Assembly (NCBI RefSeq): GCF_900094575.1
Contig: NZ_FMAE01000006.1
Span: 248,001 to 312,000 of the forward strand
DNA: 64,000 nucleotides
Direction of reading: 5' to 3'
Source of the DNA: Bradyrhizobium yuanmingense
GTDB taxonomy: Bacteria; Pseudomonadota; Alphaproteobacteria; Rhizobiales; Xanthobacteraceae
Of the stretch, positions 24,538 to 35,295 are shown piece by piece (position 1 is the first letter of the stretch; each line of letters starts with the position of its first letter). Below the pieces are notes generated by a model. The model saw only the letters and a program-made list of their open reading frames with translations, did no database searches and was not told where the DNA came from. Position numbers and translations under genes: made by a program.

Positions 24538-24551
24538 ACGGGCCCTCTTGG

Positions 24552-26213
24552 TTACGGCGCGCAGGTGAAGCTCGCCGCTTCCGTCACCGGGCCGCTCTTG
24601 TAGTGCGGCCAGGCCGGCCAGCGGCACAGCGGCAGCGCGCGCGTCGCGGCAAACGACGGCGCCTCGACCTTCTGCTCCCTGACCTCTAAGTCGCCGGGCG
24701 CTTTGCCATTCTCGACCCAGTCGACCAGAACGCTCAGCATATCGACATTGGCGGGCGCGCCGGAGCCGACATGGTCGACGCCGGGCGCGGTGTAGAGGCG
24801 CGCGAACTCCGCGGTCTCGGCCTTGCCCATCTTGCGCTCGACGCTCTCGAAGTAGCGGATGCCGGCATAGGGGCTTTGGGCGTAGTCGGCCATGTGCTCG
24901 AGCACGATCAGCCGGCCGCCCCGCGCCCGGAACCGACTGAGATCGGGATCGGTGGAATCCATCAGGCTGGACACTTCGAGCAGCCGCGCCTTGTGCTCTT
25001 CCACCTTGTAGGTGGTGACGTCGAGCTTCGGATCGCGCGCGAAGACATATTGGATGCCGCCGGCGCCGTAGATCCAGGCGATGCCGTTGTTCGGCGCGGG
25101 CGGCTGCGCCGGCGGCGCGGTGCCGAGCCACCAGGAGACCCAGCCGCCGGTCGGCCCGACCGCGGGGATGTCCTCGCCGGAGACGCCCCAGCCCGGATAA
25201 TCGTCGAGGCCATTGGCGAGCGCGAAGGGGAATTTATAGGTGGAGTGCAGCGTGTTCACCGCCTTGATCTGTGCATCGGTGAGACACTGGTCACCGCTCT
25301 TGCCGGCCGCGCAGCGCAGCGTCTCGACCTTGAAGGCGGCCTTGCAGCCGACGGGATCCTGCACCAGCGCATCGTCGGAGCCGTCGGGCTTGTCGCAAGC
25401 CGCGCGCACGGCCTCGCCTACGAGCTTGACCTGCGCCGGGTTGATCCAGCCCTCGCCCATGGTGACGAGACCCGAGCGCGTACCGGCATGCTGCAGTCCG
25501 ACCCAGTTGATCACGGGCACGCGGGCGAAGATTCCGTCGAAATCATCGGGATAGCGCTGCGCCATGGCGAGGCCTTCGCGGCCGCCCTCTGACGAGCCCA
25601 TGAAGTACAGCTTCTCCGGCTTCCTGCCGTAGGCACGCTGCATCAGCCCGACCGCAGCGTCGCGCACCTTCTTGTAGGCGCGATGGGCGAAATTCTCGAA
25701 CGCTTCGTCGTTGAGCGCAAAGACCTGCGGCGGCTCGCCCTGATTGGTCTCGTGGCCAGAGTCGGTGCCGTAGGTGACGAAGCCGCGCGCCAGCGGCGAG
25801 GGCCTGTCGAAGGGATAGGCCGGCGGCAGGGCAAGGCCCGTGATCAGCACACCGTTGAAGCCGCCGCCGCCATATTGCAGCGAGCGCCCGTTCCATTCGA
25901 CGGGGAGGTTGACCTGGAATTTGATCGGGGGCGCCTTGGGATCGGTGGGATCGATATGGCCGAGCACCTTGCAGAAGCGCGGATTGGCCGGCGTGATGCG
26001 TGCCGATGGCGTCGGCCCGCGCTCGGCCACGGCCAATTGCGACGGCGCCTGCAGGGTCGCGGAATCGATCTTCACGGCGTCAGCGCCGCCGACGAGGCCT
26101 TTGCAGACGGTCTCGGCGTCTTCGGCCAGCGTTGCCGCTGAGGCACCACTCGCGCTCATTGCGGCCGCAGTGCCCACCAGCCATGCACACAGCTTCGCTC
26201 TGTTGCGCTTCAT
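24552..26213 (-). CDS. Tannase/feruloyl esterase family hydrolase
   Basis: A 553-residue secreted hydrolase with a signal peptide (MKRNRAKLCAWLVGTAAAMS, cut near ASA at 25-27). The nucleophile is Ser208 in GSSEGG, with a probable acid Asp443 and His481. The family splits phenolic esters such as tannin or feruloyl esters. The usual CS-D-HC disulfide pair is missing: residue 207 is Ser and residue 482 is Val. The start at 26213 follows GGTGGA. It lies 49 bases beyond marR on the same strand and upstream of it. Confidence 0.82.
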   Translation of the reverse strand: MKRNRAKLCAWLVGTAAAMSASGASAATLAEDAETVCKGLVGGADAVKIDSATLQAPSQLAVAERGPTPSARITPANPRFCKVLGHIDPTDPKAPPIKFQVNLPVEWNGRSLQYGGGGFNGVLITGLALPPAYPFDRPSPLARGFVTYGTDSGHETNQGEPPQVFALNDEAFENFAHRAYKKVRDAAVGLMQRAYGRKPEKLYFMGSSEGGREGLAMAQRYPDDFDGIFARVPVINWVGLQHAGTRSGLVTMGEGWINPAQVKLVGEAVRAACDKPDGSDDALVQDPVGCKAAFKVETLRCAAGKSGDQCLTDAQIKAVNTLHSTYKFPFALANGLDDYPGWGVSGEDIPAVGPTGGWVSWWLGTAPPAQPPAPNNGIAWIYGAGGIQYVFARDPKLDVTTYKVEEHKARLLEVSSLMDSTDPDLSRFRARGGRLIVLEHMADYAQSPYAGIRYFESVERKMGKAETAEFARLYTAPGVDHVGSGAPANVDMLSVLVDWVENGKAPGDLEVREQKVEAPSFAATRALPLCRWPAWPHYKSGPVTEAASFTCAP

Positions 26214-26305
26214 CGTTTCCACCCGGCTTGTCCTGTTGCGTTCGGCACTTGGCCGCATTCAATGCAACCTTCGCCCGTCCGTCAATCGCTGACGCCGGCT
26301 TTCCG

Positions 26306-27760
26306 TCAGAACGAGCCCAGCGCAGTGCCCAGGGCGATCACCGCCAGCAGCGCCAGGAGCGAGGTCACGATACCGACCATGACGATATCGAAATAGCTGT
26401 CGCGATGGGTCAGGCCGCAGATCGCGAGCAGGCTGACCACCGCACCGTTATGCGGCAGGATGTCCAGCGTTCCCGCGCCGATCACCGCCACGCGATGCAT
26501 CAGCGCAAGGTCGATGCCGTGGCGCGCGGCAAGTTCGACATAGGTCGGGCCGAGAGCATCGAGGGCGATGGTCAGGCCGCCCGACGCCGACCCGGTCAGC
26601 GCGGCCAGGATGTTGGTCGCGACGGCGAGCGAGACCAGCGGTCCCCCTTCGATCGCCAGCACCCAGTCGCGCACGATCGTGAACGCCGGCAGCGAGGCCA
26701 CGACGGCGCCGAAGCCGACGAGGCTGGCGACGCTGAACGCAGGCAGGACCGACGCATTGGCCCCGGCGTCCATGGTCCGGCGCAGCACCGGCAGGCGCGC
26801 CCAGTTCAGCGCGATGGTCGTGACGATGGCGGCAGCCAGCGCCACCGCGACCGACCACACGCCTGCGACCGCCGCAAGCGTCGTGTCGCCAAAGCGCCGC
26901 TCGGCGAGATAGCTGACATCGAGCCGCGGCAGCACCACCAGCGACATCAACAGGTTGACGGTCACGACAACGACGAGCGGCGCCATGGCGTTCAGCACGG
27001 GCGACGGCCGCTCGCTGCGATGACCGTGCTGTAGCTCCGCCGGATCGAACTCGCGGGCAGTCGTCGCGCGCTCGCGCACGAGCTCGTCAGCAGCGGCCTG
27101 CTCGATCGCGCCCTCGGCGTCGTCGCCATAGCCTTCCCCGGCGCGGCGCGCCGCAGCTTCGGCGCGATGCAGCCACCACAATCCCGCGCCGAGCATGATG
27201 AGCGAGCCGACGATGCCGAGGCCCGGCGCGGCAAACGGCGTCGTGCCGAAGAACGGCATCGGAATCGCATTCTGGATCGACGGCGTGCCAGGTAGGGCCG
27301 ACATGGTGAAGGTCGACGTTCCCAGCACGATCGCGGCCGGGATCAGACGACGCGGAATCGAAGCGCCACGAAACAGCGAGCGGGCCATTGGAACGATGAC
27401 GAAGAACGCAACGAACAGGCTGACACCACCATAGGTGACCAGCGCGCCGGCGAGCACGACCGCCGGGATCACGCGGCGTTCGCCGAGGCGTTCCGCCATG
27501 AAGCCGGCGACCGACGTCACCGCGCCACTGTCGTCCATCAACTTGCCGAAGACGGCACCAAGCAGAAAGATCGGAAAGAACTGCGCCAGAAATTCCGCCG
27601 CGTTCACCATGAACACCTGGGTCAGGTTCGCGAGCAGCGGCTCACCGCCGAACAACGCAGCAATGAGTGCGGCGAACGGCGCGAGCAGCAGGACGCTCCA
27701 ACCGCGGAAGGCGAATAGGACGAGCAGACCGAGTCCGACGAGGAGGCCGAGGAGACCCAT
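26306..27760 (-). CDS. GntP-family permease
   Basis: A 484-residue inner-membrane transporter with about 12-14 hydrophobic helices. It contains the paired motifs GGVSLFVAFFVIVPMA and ATNILAALTGSASGGLTIAL, which resemble gluconate or D-3-hydroxybutyrate permeases of the GntP family. A polar loop near residues 200-250 separates the halves. The substrate is probably a small hydroxy acid anion (inference). It starts four bases after the patatin gene's stop, so the two form a transcriptional pair. Confidence 0.82.
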   Translation of the reverse strand: MGLLGLLVGLGLLVLFAFRGWSVLLLAPFAALIAALFGGEPLLANLTQVFMVNAAEFLAQFFPIFLLGAVFGKLMDDSGAVTSVAGFMAERLGERRVIPAVVLAGALVTYGGVSLFVAFFVIVPMARSLFRGASIPRRLIPAAIVLGTSTFTMSALPGTPSIQNAIPMPFFGTTPFAAPGLGIVGSLIMLGAGLWWLHRAEAAARRAGEGYGDDAEGAIEQAAADELVRERATTAREFDPAELQHGHRSERPSPVLNAMAPLVVVVTVNLLMSLVVLPRLDVSYLAERRFGDTTLAAVAGVWSVAVALAAAIVTTIALNWARLPVLRRTMDAGANASVLPAFSVASLVGFGAVVASLPAFTIVRDWVLAIEGGPLVSLAVATNILAALTGSASGGLTIALDALGPTYVELAARHGIDLALMHRVAVIGAGTLDILPHNGAVVSLLAICGLTHRDSYFDIVMVGIVTSLLALLAVIALGTALGSF

Positions 27761-27763
27761 GCC

Positions 27764-28783
27764 TCAGCACTCCGACAGCAGGACATCGAGATCGGCGGTC
27801 GAGCGGCGGCCGATCTCCGCGCCGTGCTCGGCGAGGAAGTTGTCCGCGGCCATGCGTCCCTCGGCGCGCAGCATCGAGACGAACTCCCACTCCGCGTTGA
27901 GCTTCGAGGAGGCCCCGAACTTCGCCAGCATGTCGCTCTTGATCCGGTGCGTGCGCATCTTCGCCCAGCGCGCGCCCTCGCCGCTGCCCGGATCGGCCGC
28001 CTGGCGCAGCAGCGCGATCATGCGCAGCTCCTTCATCAGCGGCGAGTTGAAGGAGATTTCGTTGAGACGGTTGAGGATCTCCGCAGCCGTCCGCGGTTGC
28101 TCCGGCCGCTCGGTCGGATTGATCTGGACGAGAATGGTGTCATGCGCGTCGCTTTCGCGGACCAGCGGCGTGATGGTCGGGTTGCCGGCATAGCCGCCGT
28201 CCCAATAGGGCTCGCCGTCGATCTCGATCGCGCGGAACATGGTTGGAAGACAGGCCGATGCCAGCAGCACGTCGGCCGTGATCTCCGCGTTGCGGAAGAT
28301 ACGTCCGCGCCCGGTGCGTACCCGGGTCGCGGTGATGAATAGCTGGATCGGCGAGCGCACGAGCCGTTCGAAATCGATGCTCTCGGCCAGCACCGCGCGC
28401 AGCGGATTGTAACCGGTAGGATTGAGGTCGTAGGGCGAGAGCACACGCGACATCAAATCGGTGAGGATGTAGAACGGCGACGTATCGAGGGTCCAGCGCC
28501 CCATCAAGCGGTCGAGCGGAGAGCGCTGTAGCGGGCTGAAGGCCGCGGCCTTCGAGATACGACGCCAGTATCGGTCGAGCGCCTCACGCGCCCCCTCGGC
28601 GCCGCCGGCCGTCCACCCGTCCGCCAGGACCGCCGCATTCATCGCGCCTGCGGAGGTTCCGGAGATCGCGGCGATCTCCAGCCATTTCTCTTCCAGAAGA
28701 CGGTCGAGCACACCCCAGGAGAAGGCGCCATGCGAACCGCCGCCCTGCAGCGCGAGATCAATCAGTACGGCGTCCCGTTCCAT
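27764..28783 (-). CDS. Patatin-like phospholipase
   Basis: A 339-residue lipid acyl hydrolase with a Ser-Asp dyad. Counting from the ATG at 28783, the glycine-rich QGGGSHGAF oxyanion loop is near residue 15, the nucleophile Ser44 is in GTSAG, and Asp195 is in the DGG motif of YWDGGYAGNP. An in-frame GTG nine bases upstream is an alternative start. It probably acts on membrane or storage lipids in the cytosol; some bacterial patatins help with polyhydroxyalkanoate or lipid turnover, which would suit the neighbouring permease (speculative). Confidence 0.87.
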   Translation of the reverse strand: MERDAVLIDLALQGGGSHGAFSWGVLDRLLEEKWLEIAAISGTSAGAMNAAVLADGWTAGGAEGAREALDRYWRRISKAAAFSPLQRSPLDRLMGRWTLDTSPFYILTDLMSRVLSPYDLNPTGYNPLRAVLAESIDFERLVRSPIQLFITATRVRTGRGRIFRNAEITADVLLASACLPTMFRAIEIDGEPYWDGGYAGNPTITPLVRESDAHDTILVQINPTERPEQPRTAAEILNRLNEISFNSPLMKELRMIALLRQAADPGSGEGARWAKMRTHRIKSDMLAKFGASSKLNAEWEFVSMLRAEGRMAADNFLAEHGAEIGRRSTADLDVLLSEC

Positions 28784-28891
28784 GGCGGACACTCACGCAA
28801 CTGAAGCTCAAATTCGACGTGATTGGAACACGTCGAATTCGACCGCAGTGTGGGAGCACCGGCCGCAAGATGCAACCGGAACGTGGGCGGT

Positions 28892-30136
<1,245 letters not shown>

Positions 30137-30261
30137 GGCATCTCCGTAGATGGCAGCTTTGCCTTCGCACATAGACCGCGGGCGGTGCGCAGCACAATAG
30201 GGAACGGATACGGGGAGAAGACGGCCGGAGCTGAGGATGCGCTTGGCATCCCAGAGCTCGG

Positions 30262-31494
30262 TCAAATCACATAGAACCCGTGCGTGCCGTCGCGGCGGAG
30301 CTGCTCGACGAGGCCGTATTCCCAATCGAGATAGGCCTGCATCGCGGATTCGGCCACATCGGTGCCTTCATAGGGCCGGCGATAGCGGTGGGCCGGGTCG
30401 GGCTTCGGCAAGACCTGCGGTGGACCGATTTCCAGCGCGCAATCATAGCCGCCCTCGAGCACATAGACTTCCCAACCCATCTGCGCCAGCCAGGACGCCG
30501 TCATGTCGGCGCGGACGCATCTGTCATCGGTCAGGACGATGCGCGCGCCGCGCACGGGCGCGGCCATGTCGGTTTCCTGCACGAGCTGGCCGCCGGGATA
30601 ATGGCGGAAGCCGGGAAGATGCCCGGCCGCATAGTCCTCGGCACCGCGCACGTCGAAGCGATACAGCGTGCGATGGGTTTCTGCGACCAGCGCCGCCATC
30701 TCGTTCGCTCCGATATGGCGGACACCGGCGCGATAGGCGACGTCGCGGGCATTGGCCGGGCCGCCCTCGAACGGGCCGATCGCGCCGCGCCTGTCGGCGC
30801 CGTGATTGAGCCCGTGCCGCGCCAGGGTCCAGCCGATGGTGCCGTTGCGCAGCGCCCGCACCTTGTTGGGCACGCCGGCATTGATCAGCGACTGGGTGCC
30901 GATGATGGAGCGGGTGCGGCCGGCGCAATTGACGATGATCGTGGTTTCAGGGTCGGGCGCGGCCTGGCCTGCCCGCAGCACCAGCTCCGCGCCGGGCACG
31001 CTGACCGAGCCCGGGATGTTCATGGTCGCATATTCGTCGAAGCGGCGGACGTCGAAGATGGCGATGTTGGCCTTCTCCGCGATCAGCTTTGCCACCTCGT
31101 CGGCGCTGAGCGAAGGCGTGTGGCGACGCGACTCGACCAGCTCACCGAAGGCCTTGGAATACGAGTTGACGTCCTCGAAAACCTCGAAGCCCGCATCGCG
31201 CCACGCCTTCAGCCCGCCCTCGAGTGCGCTGACATTGCTATAGCCGAGTGCAGCCAGACGCTCGGCGCCGGTCGCAACCAGCCCCTCGCCGTCATCATAA
31301 AGCACGATCGCAACGTCCTTGCGCGGCAGCCGCACCTCGGCCTCGATCGCGATCCGGTCGGCGGCCATGTTGGCGGCGAACAGCGGATGGCCGGTGGCAA
31401 AGGCAGCCTCGTATCTGAGATCGAGCAGCGCGATCTCTTCGCGCAGGAGCAGGGCGCGGCGGATATCGGCGGGGGTGACGGTCGGAAGCTTCAT
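30262..31494 (-). CDS. Multi-domain rhodanese-like protein
   Basis: A 410-residue protein built from at least three rhodanese modules (about 6-105, 125-225 and 260-350). Only the second has a normal active-site loop, C190-AGRTRS; the first has DDGEGL with no Cys and the third has a displaced C326 in DDRCVRAD. It may transfer sulfane sulfur, with the other modules serving structure or binding. The start MKLPTV at 31494 avoids a long upstream extension with no homology. It lies 125 bases upstream of serA on the same strand. Confidence 0.82.
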   Translation of the reverse strand: MKLPTVTPADIRRALLLREEIALLDLRYEAAFATGHPLFAANMAADRIAIEAEVRLPRKDVAIVLYDDGEGLVATGAERLAALGYSNVSALEGGLKAWRDAGFEVFEDVNSYSKAFGELVESRRHTPSLSADEVAKLIAEKANIAIFDVRRFDEYATMNIPGSVSVPGAELVLRAGQAAPDPETTIIVNCAGRTRSIIGTQSLINAGVPNKVRALRNGTIGWTLARHGLNHGADRRGAIGPFEGGPANARDVAYRAGVRHIGANEMAALVAETHRTLYRFDVRGAEDYAAGHLPGFRHYPGGQLVQETDMAAPVRGARIVLTDDRCVRADMTASWLAQMGWEVYVLEGGYDCALEIGPPQVLPKPDPAHRYRRPYEGTDVAESAMQAYLDWEYGLVEQLRRDGTHGFYVI

Positions 31495-31570
31495 GGCGAA
31501 AACCTGACAAGGACGTGCCACGGGCTTTTGAACGATTGTCGAGGTGTTGGCTAGCCTCTTCGGCTGCAAC

Positions 31571-32767
31571 TCACTCGCCCGGAACGAGCCGCCCAAGCGG
31601 CGGCTGCGCCGGGCGCCGCAGCTTGCGGCGCGACAGATAGAGCAAAATGCCGGTGACCGAGAACAGCGGCATCAGTGCCGCAGCAATCATGAAGGCGAGC
31701 TTGCCGGGCCAGCCCAGGACCGCGCCGCGATGGATATCGAGCACGTTGGCGATGATCTTCTCGCCGAACGTCTTGTCGGCGTAACGTTCGGCGGAGGCGA
31801 CCTGACCGGTGACGGCATCGATGCGGAATTCATCGCGCTTGGTGTCGAGCGTCGAATCCTTCCCCCACGACCGGATCCGTATCACCGTGCCGGGGCTGGG
31901 CGGCAGCGTCAGCAGAGCCCTGGCAAAGCGGTCGCCCTCCTCACGCCGGAACGTCGTCCATGCCAGGTCGAACCCGATCGGCTGAGCCGGCTCGGAACGA
32001 GCCGCCGCACGCGGCGCCTTCGCGGACATTCTTGGCTGCATCTTCGCGGCAGAGACTTCTGGACGCGACAGCAGCCAGACGACGCCGTCCTTGTACCAGT
32101 CGAACGAATACCACAGGCCCGTGAGCGTCATCACCAGATAGACCGGAAGAACCCAGGTGCCGATCACCGCATGCAGCGAGCGATGCAGCCCGCGTCCGCC
32201 GAGACCGAGATTGGGCTTGAGCCACATCTTCACGCTGCGCACGCGGCGGGGCCAGCGCAGCACGAGGCCCGAGACCAGCATGACGATCAGGCCGAGCGCG
32301 GCCACACCGGTGATCTGGCGTCCCCAGCCCTTGGCATCGCCAGGGATCAGCAGCCAGCGATGCAGCTTCCGAACCGTCGCGAAGAACGCCTCGCCGCGCG
32401 GCGCACCCAGCACGCGCGCATCATAGGGGTCGACATAGAGCGAATTCGGCCGCTCGCCCTGCTCGTCGCGCGCGAAGCGGACCCGCACGGCCGCAGTCGG
32501 ATCGCTCGACAACATGACGGCCGAGACCTGACTGAAATTTTGCCCCGCCCCCAGCCGCGCGACCAGCTCGTCCGGCATCAGCGCCGGCATCTCGCGTGGC
32601 ACGACATGCATGATGCCCTCGTTGAGATGATCGACGATCTCGTCCTCGAAACTCATGATCGCGCCGGTCAGCGCGATCAAGGCTAGCAGCAGCGCGAGCA
32701 CCAGGCCTGCGATGGAATGGACCTGGAGCAGGACAGTTTTGATCATGTGCCCCAGCCGCGCGGCCAT
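31571..32767 (-). CDS. PepSY-associated membrane protein, siderophore uptake partner
   Basis: A 398-residue inner-membrane protein. The N-terminal helix VHSIAGLVLALLLALIALTG (about 16-35) and the PepSY-type periplasmic regions before three further membrane segments match the PepSY_TM family linked to ferrisiderophore reduction. It begins two bases after the TonB receptor stop, so the pair is an operon. It probably helps release iron from the imported siderophore in the periplasm (family inference). A start at 32746 (MIKTVLLQ) is an alternative. Confidence 0.85.
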   Translation of the reverse strand: MAARLGHMIKTVLLQVHSIAGLVLALLLALIALTGAIMSFEDEIVDHLNEGIMHVVPREMPALMPDELVARLGAGQNFSQVSAVMLSSDPTAAVRVRFARDEQGERPNSLYVDPYDARVLGAPRGEAFFATVRKLHRWLLIPGDAKGWGRQITGVAALGLIVMLVSGLVLRWPRRVRSVKMWLKPNLGLGGRGLHRSLHAVIGTWVLPVYLVMTLTGLWYSFDWYKDGVVWLLSRPEVSAAKMQPRMSAKAPRAAARSEPAQPIGFDLAWTTFRREEGDRFARALLTLPPSPGTVIRIRSWGKDSTLDTKRDEFRIDAVTGQVASAERYADKTFGEKIIANVLDIHRGAVLGWPGKLAFMIAAALMPLFSVTGILLYLSRRKLRRPAQPPLGRLVPGE

Positions 32768-32769
32768 GG

Positions 32770-35103
32770 CTAGAACTTCACCGTCGCCGAGAGAGACACC
32801 CGGCGCGCGTCGCCGATAGCGACGTTTAAATTATTCACGGCTGAGGGATAGTAGACCGTGTCGAACAGGTTCTTGACGTTCACCTGGTACACCACCGGAA
32901 ACTGCTCGTGTTTCGTCTCGTAAGTCGCAAAGAGGTCTGCGACGACATAGGACGGCAGGAAGAAGCTGTTGATCGAATCGCCGGGGCGGTCGCCAACATA
33001 GCGCGCCCCGCCGCCGAGACGGAGCTGGCCGGGCAATGCGGTGCCGAAGTCGTAGACCAGATAGAGCGAAGCGGTGTTCAAGGCGACGTTTTGCAGCTTC
33101 TTGCCGAGCAACGTCAGATCCTCGGAGGCCGTCACGCGGGCGTCGGTATAGCCATAGCTCCCAATCAATGCCCAATCGTCGGTGAGCCTGCCGGTGACGT
33201 CGATTTCGAGGCCGCGCGAATGAGCGCGGCCGACGGTGTGAAGCTCCACCACGCCCGCGCTGTTCGTCTTCGTCGTTTGCACATTCTTCTTGTCGAGGTC
33301 GTAGAATGCGACGGTCCCGGAGATCCGCTGGTTGATGTCGAACTTCACGCCGGTCTCGTACGACACACCCTCCTCGGGCGCGACCCTGGAGTCGATCACC
33401 ACGCCGATCGGCGCAATCGTCGAATTCGGCTTCAGCGATTCGGTGTAGCTCGCATAAAGCGAGATCTGGTCGGTCAGCTTGAAAATCGCGCCGCCAAGCG
33501 GGAGCACCTTGTCTTGCGACACGTTTGTGTTGGTGTTGAACGGCTTTCCGCGTCCGGCGATCTGATCGTAGTCCATATAGCGCACACCACCGACCAGTGC
33601 GAACCGCTCGGTCAGATGCAGCGTGTCCTGGAAGAACAGCGACCACTGGCCAAGCTTGTCGGTCTGGGCGCTGTCGGGGTTCGACACCCTGGTTCCAGGC
33701 CCGATCAGCCCATAGACAGGATCGTAGACGTTGAAGGCGGGAGTTGTCTGCCGGATTAAGACGTCGCGATAGATCGTGCGATACTGACCGTCGCCGCCGA
33801 ATAGCACCTCGTTGCGCATGTCGCCGAGCCAGAAGCCGCCCGAGACATAGGATGTCCCATAGCTGACATTGCTCAGCGAGCTTCCCGTGCCGTCGTTGCT
33901 GCGCGTCTCGACGCCGGTCGTGAAATTGATGCCGGTGATGCGGAGCTGGTTGGCGCTGAAGGTTTCGGTGTTGTAGCTGTAGCCTGCGTAGAGCTTCCAA
34001 TCCTGGTTGAAGCGGTGCTCGACCGAAGCCTGGATCAGATCGGACGTGCCCCAGGTGTTGTTGAAAGGCTCATCCAGTCGGCGCGTAGCGGGCACGGCCA
34101 GCGGCGCCTTCGTCACCGGATTGAACGCGGTGCCGCGGTCGAACGGATAGATGAACTCGCGGTGCTCGTAGTTCAGCTGCACCGTGGTGTCCTGGCCGTA
34201 CCACGCGAGCGAGGGCGCAACCAGCATCTCGCGGTGACGACCGAAACTCCGCCAATAATCCTCGCTGACGCCGTAGCCGATGAAACGATAGGCGAGCCCC
34301 TGGTCGCCGATCGGGCCGGTGACGTCGAGCAGGCCGTCGGCGCCGGTCTTGGAGGCACTGAAGGCCGAGCCGAGCAGCGTGACCGAGCCGTGCTGATAGA
34401 GCTCGGGCCGCTTGCTGATGGTGTTGACGATGCCGCCGGGATCCATGATGCCGTAGAGCAGCGAGGCCGGACCTTTCAGCACCTCGACGCTTTCGACCGC
34501 AGGATTGAGACTGCGGCCCTGCACCAGCGGCATGCCGTTGCGCATGATCGAGCCGTCGCGGTTGTCGCCGAAGCCACGGCGGATCACCGCGTCCTGGCTG
34601 CCGGCGAGCGTGTTGGTCTGGGTGAGGCCGGAGACGTTGCTCAGCGCGTCGTCGATGTTGCGCGGGAGCTGGTCCTTCAGCACCTGCGCGGGCACGACGT
34701 TGACGGCCTGCGAGGTGTCGAGCGGCGAGGCGCCGCTGCGCAGCGTGGTCGCGCTCGGCATCGCGCGGTAGCCGAGCTTTGCGGCTTCCTGTGCGGCGGC
34801 TACGGCAGCGGCGCGCTCCGACAGCGTCGGCGCCGCGGGTGCGGGATTGCGGCTGGGCTGGCGGCGCGCCGCCGTTTGCGCGCGGCGTGACGACTGCTCC
34901 GATGCACGTGCCGGCTTCGGTCGTGGCGCCGGCGCCTCCACCGTCACCGGCGGCAGAGCCGATTGCGCCTGTGCGCTCGTCGTGATGGAGGGATATTCGA
35001 TGAGCAGCACCGCTGCTCCCATGAGAAGACCTGCACGGCTCTTGCCGGCACGAGTTCGATGGCCGTTGTCACGTTGGCCATCCACGAAGGCACGCACTTT
35101 CAT
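32770..35103 (-). CDS. TonB-dependent siderophore receptor
   Basis: A 777-residue outer-membrane receptor. A signal-like segment (about 25-46) leads to a Pro/Ala/Arg-rich linker, then the plug domain with DALSNVSGLTQTN, RRGFGDNR and VLKGPASLLYGIMDPGGIVN, then a 22-strand barrel ending in aromatic-basic VSLSATVKF. The plug sequence resembles ferrichrome/ferrioxamine-type receptors. Uptake is driven by TonB, not encoded here. It is followed directly by the PepSY gene. Confidence 0.92.
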   Translation of the reverse strand: MKVRAFVDGQRDNGHRTRAGKSRAGLLMGAAVLLIEYPSITTSAQAQSALPPVTVEAPAPRPKPARASEQSSRRAQTAARRQPSRNPAPAAPTLSERAAAVAAAQEAAKLGYRAMPSATTLRSGASPLDTSQAVNVVPAQVLKDQLPRNIDDALSNVSGLTQTNTLAGSQDAVIRRGFGDNRDGSIMRNGMPLVQGRSLNPAVESVEVLKGPASLLYGIMDPGGIVNTISKRPELYQHGSVTLLGSAFSASKTGADGLLDVTGPIGDQGLAYRFIGYGVSEDYWRSFGRHREMLVAPSLAWYGQDTTVQLNYEHREFIYPFDRGTAFNPVTKAPLAVPATRRLDEPFNNTWGTSDLIQASVEHRFNQDWKLYAGYSYNTETFSANQLRITGINFTTGVETRSNDGTGSSLSNVSYGTSYVSGGFWLGDMRNEVLFGGDGQYRTIYRDVLIRQTTPAFNVYDPVYGLIGPGTRVSNPDSAQTDKLGQWSLFFQDTLHLTERFALVGGVRYMDYDQIAGRGKPFNTNTNVSQDKVLPLGGAIFKLTDQISLYASYTESLKPNSTIAPIGVVIDSRVAPEEGVSYETGVKFDINQRISGTVAFYDLDKKNVQTTKTNSAGVVELHTVGRAHSRGLEIDVTGRLTDDWALIGSYGYTDARVTASEDLTLLGKKLQNVALNTASLYLVYDFGTALPGQLRLGGGARYVGDRPGDSINSFFLPSYVVADLFATYETKHEQFPVVYQVNVKNLFDTVYYPSAVNNLNVAIGDARRVSLSATVKF

Positions 35104-35192
35104 TCCACTTCAAGTCAGGAGCATTGAAGTGTGCGCCTGTAACAGCCGCCGCGATCGAGGAGAACCGTAGCCGGGCTTGAATCGCTCTAGTG

Positions 35193-35206
35193 TTGAATTG
35201 TTCTAA
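35193..35206. promoter_or_regulatory. Possible iron-control half-site upstream of the TonB receptor
   Basis: TTGAATTGTTCTAA lies 90 bases upstream of the receptor start and partly matches the TTTAGAA/TTCTAAA dyad (ICE/Irr type) used in Bradyrhizobium iron control. Only one half is good, so this is weak. The rest of 35104-35295 shows no gene. Confidence 0.25.
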
Positions 35207-35295
35207 GAGGAGGCGGATGCTGAACATCAATCATGAATTGCCGGTGCACCGCGCATGACACGCTGCACGCGAAATCGTGGCCCGATATTTCACGA

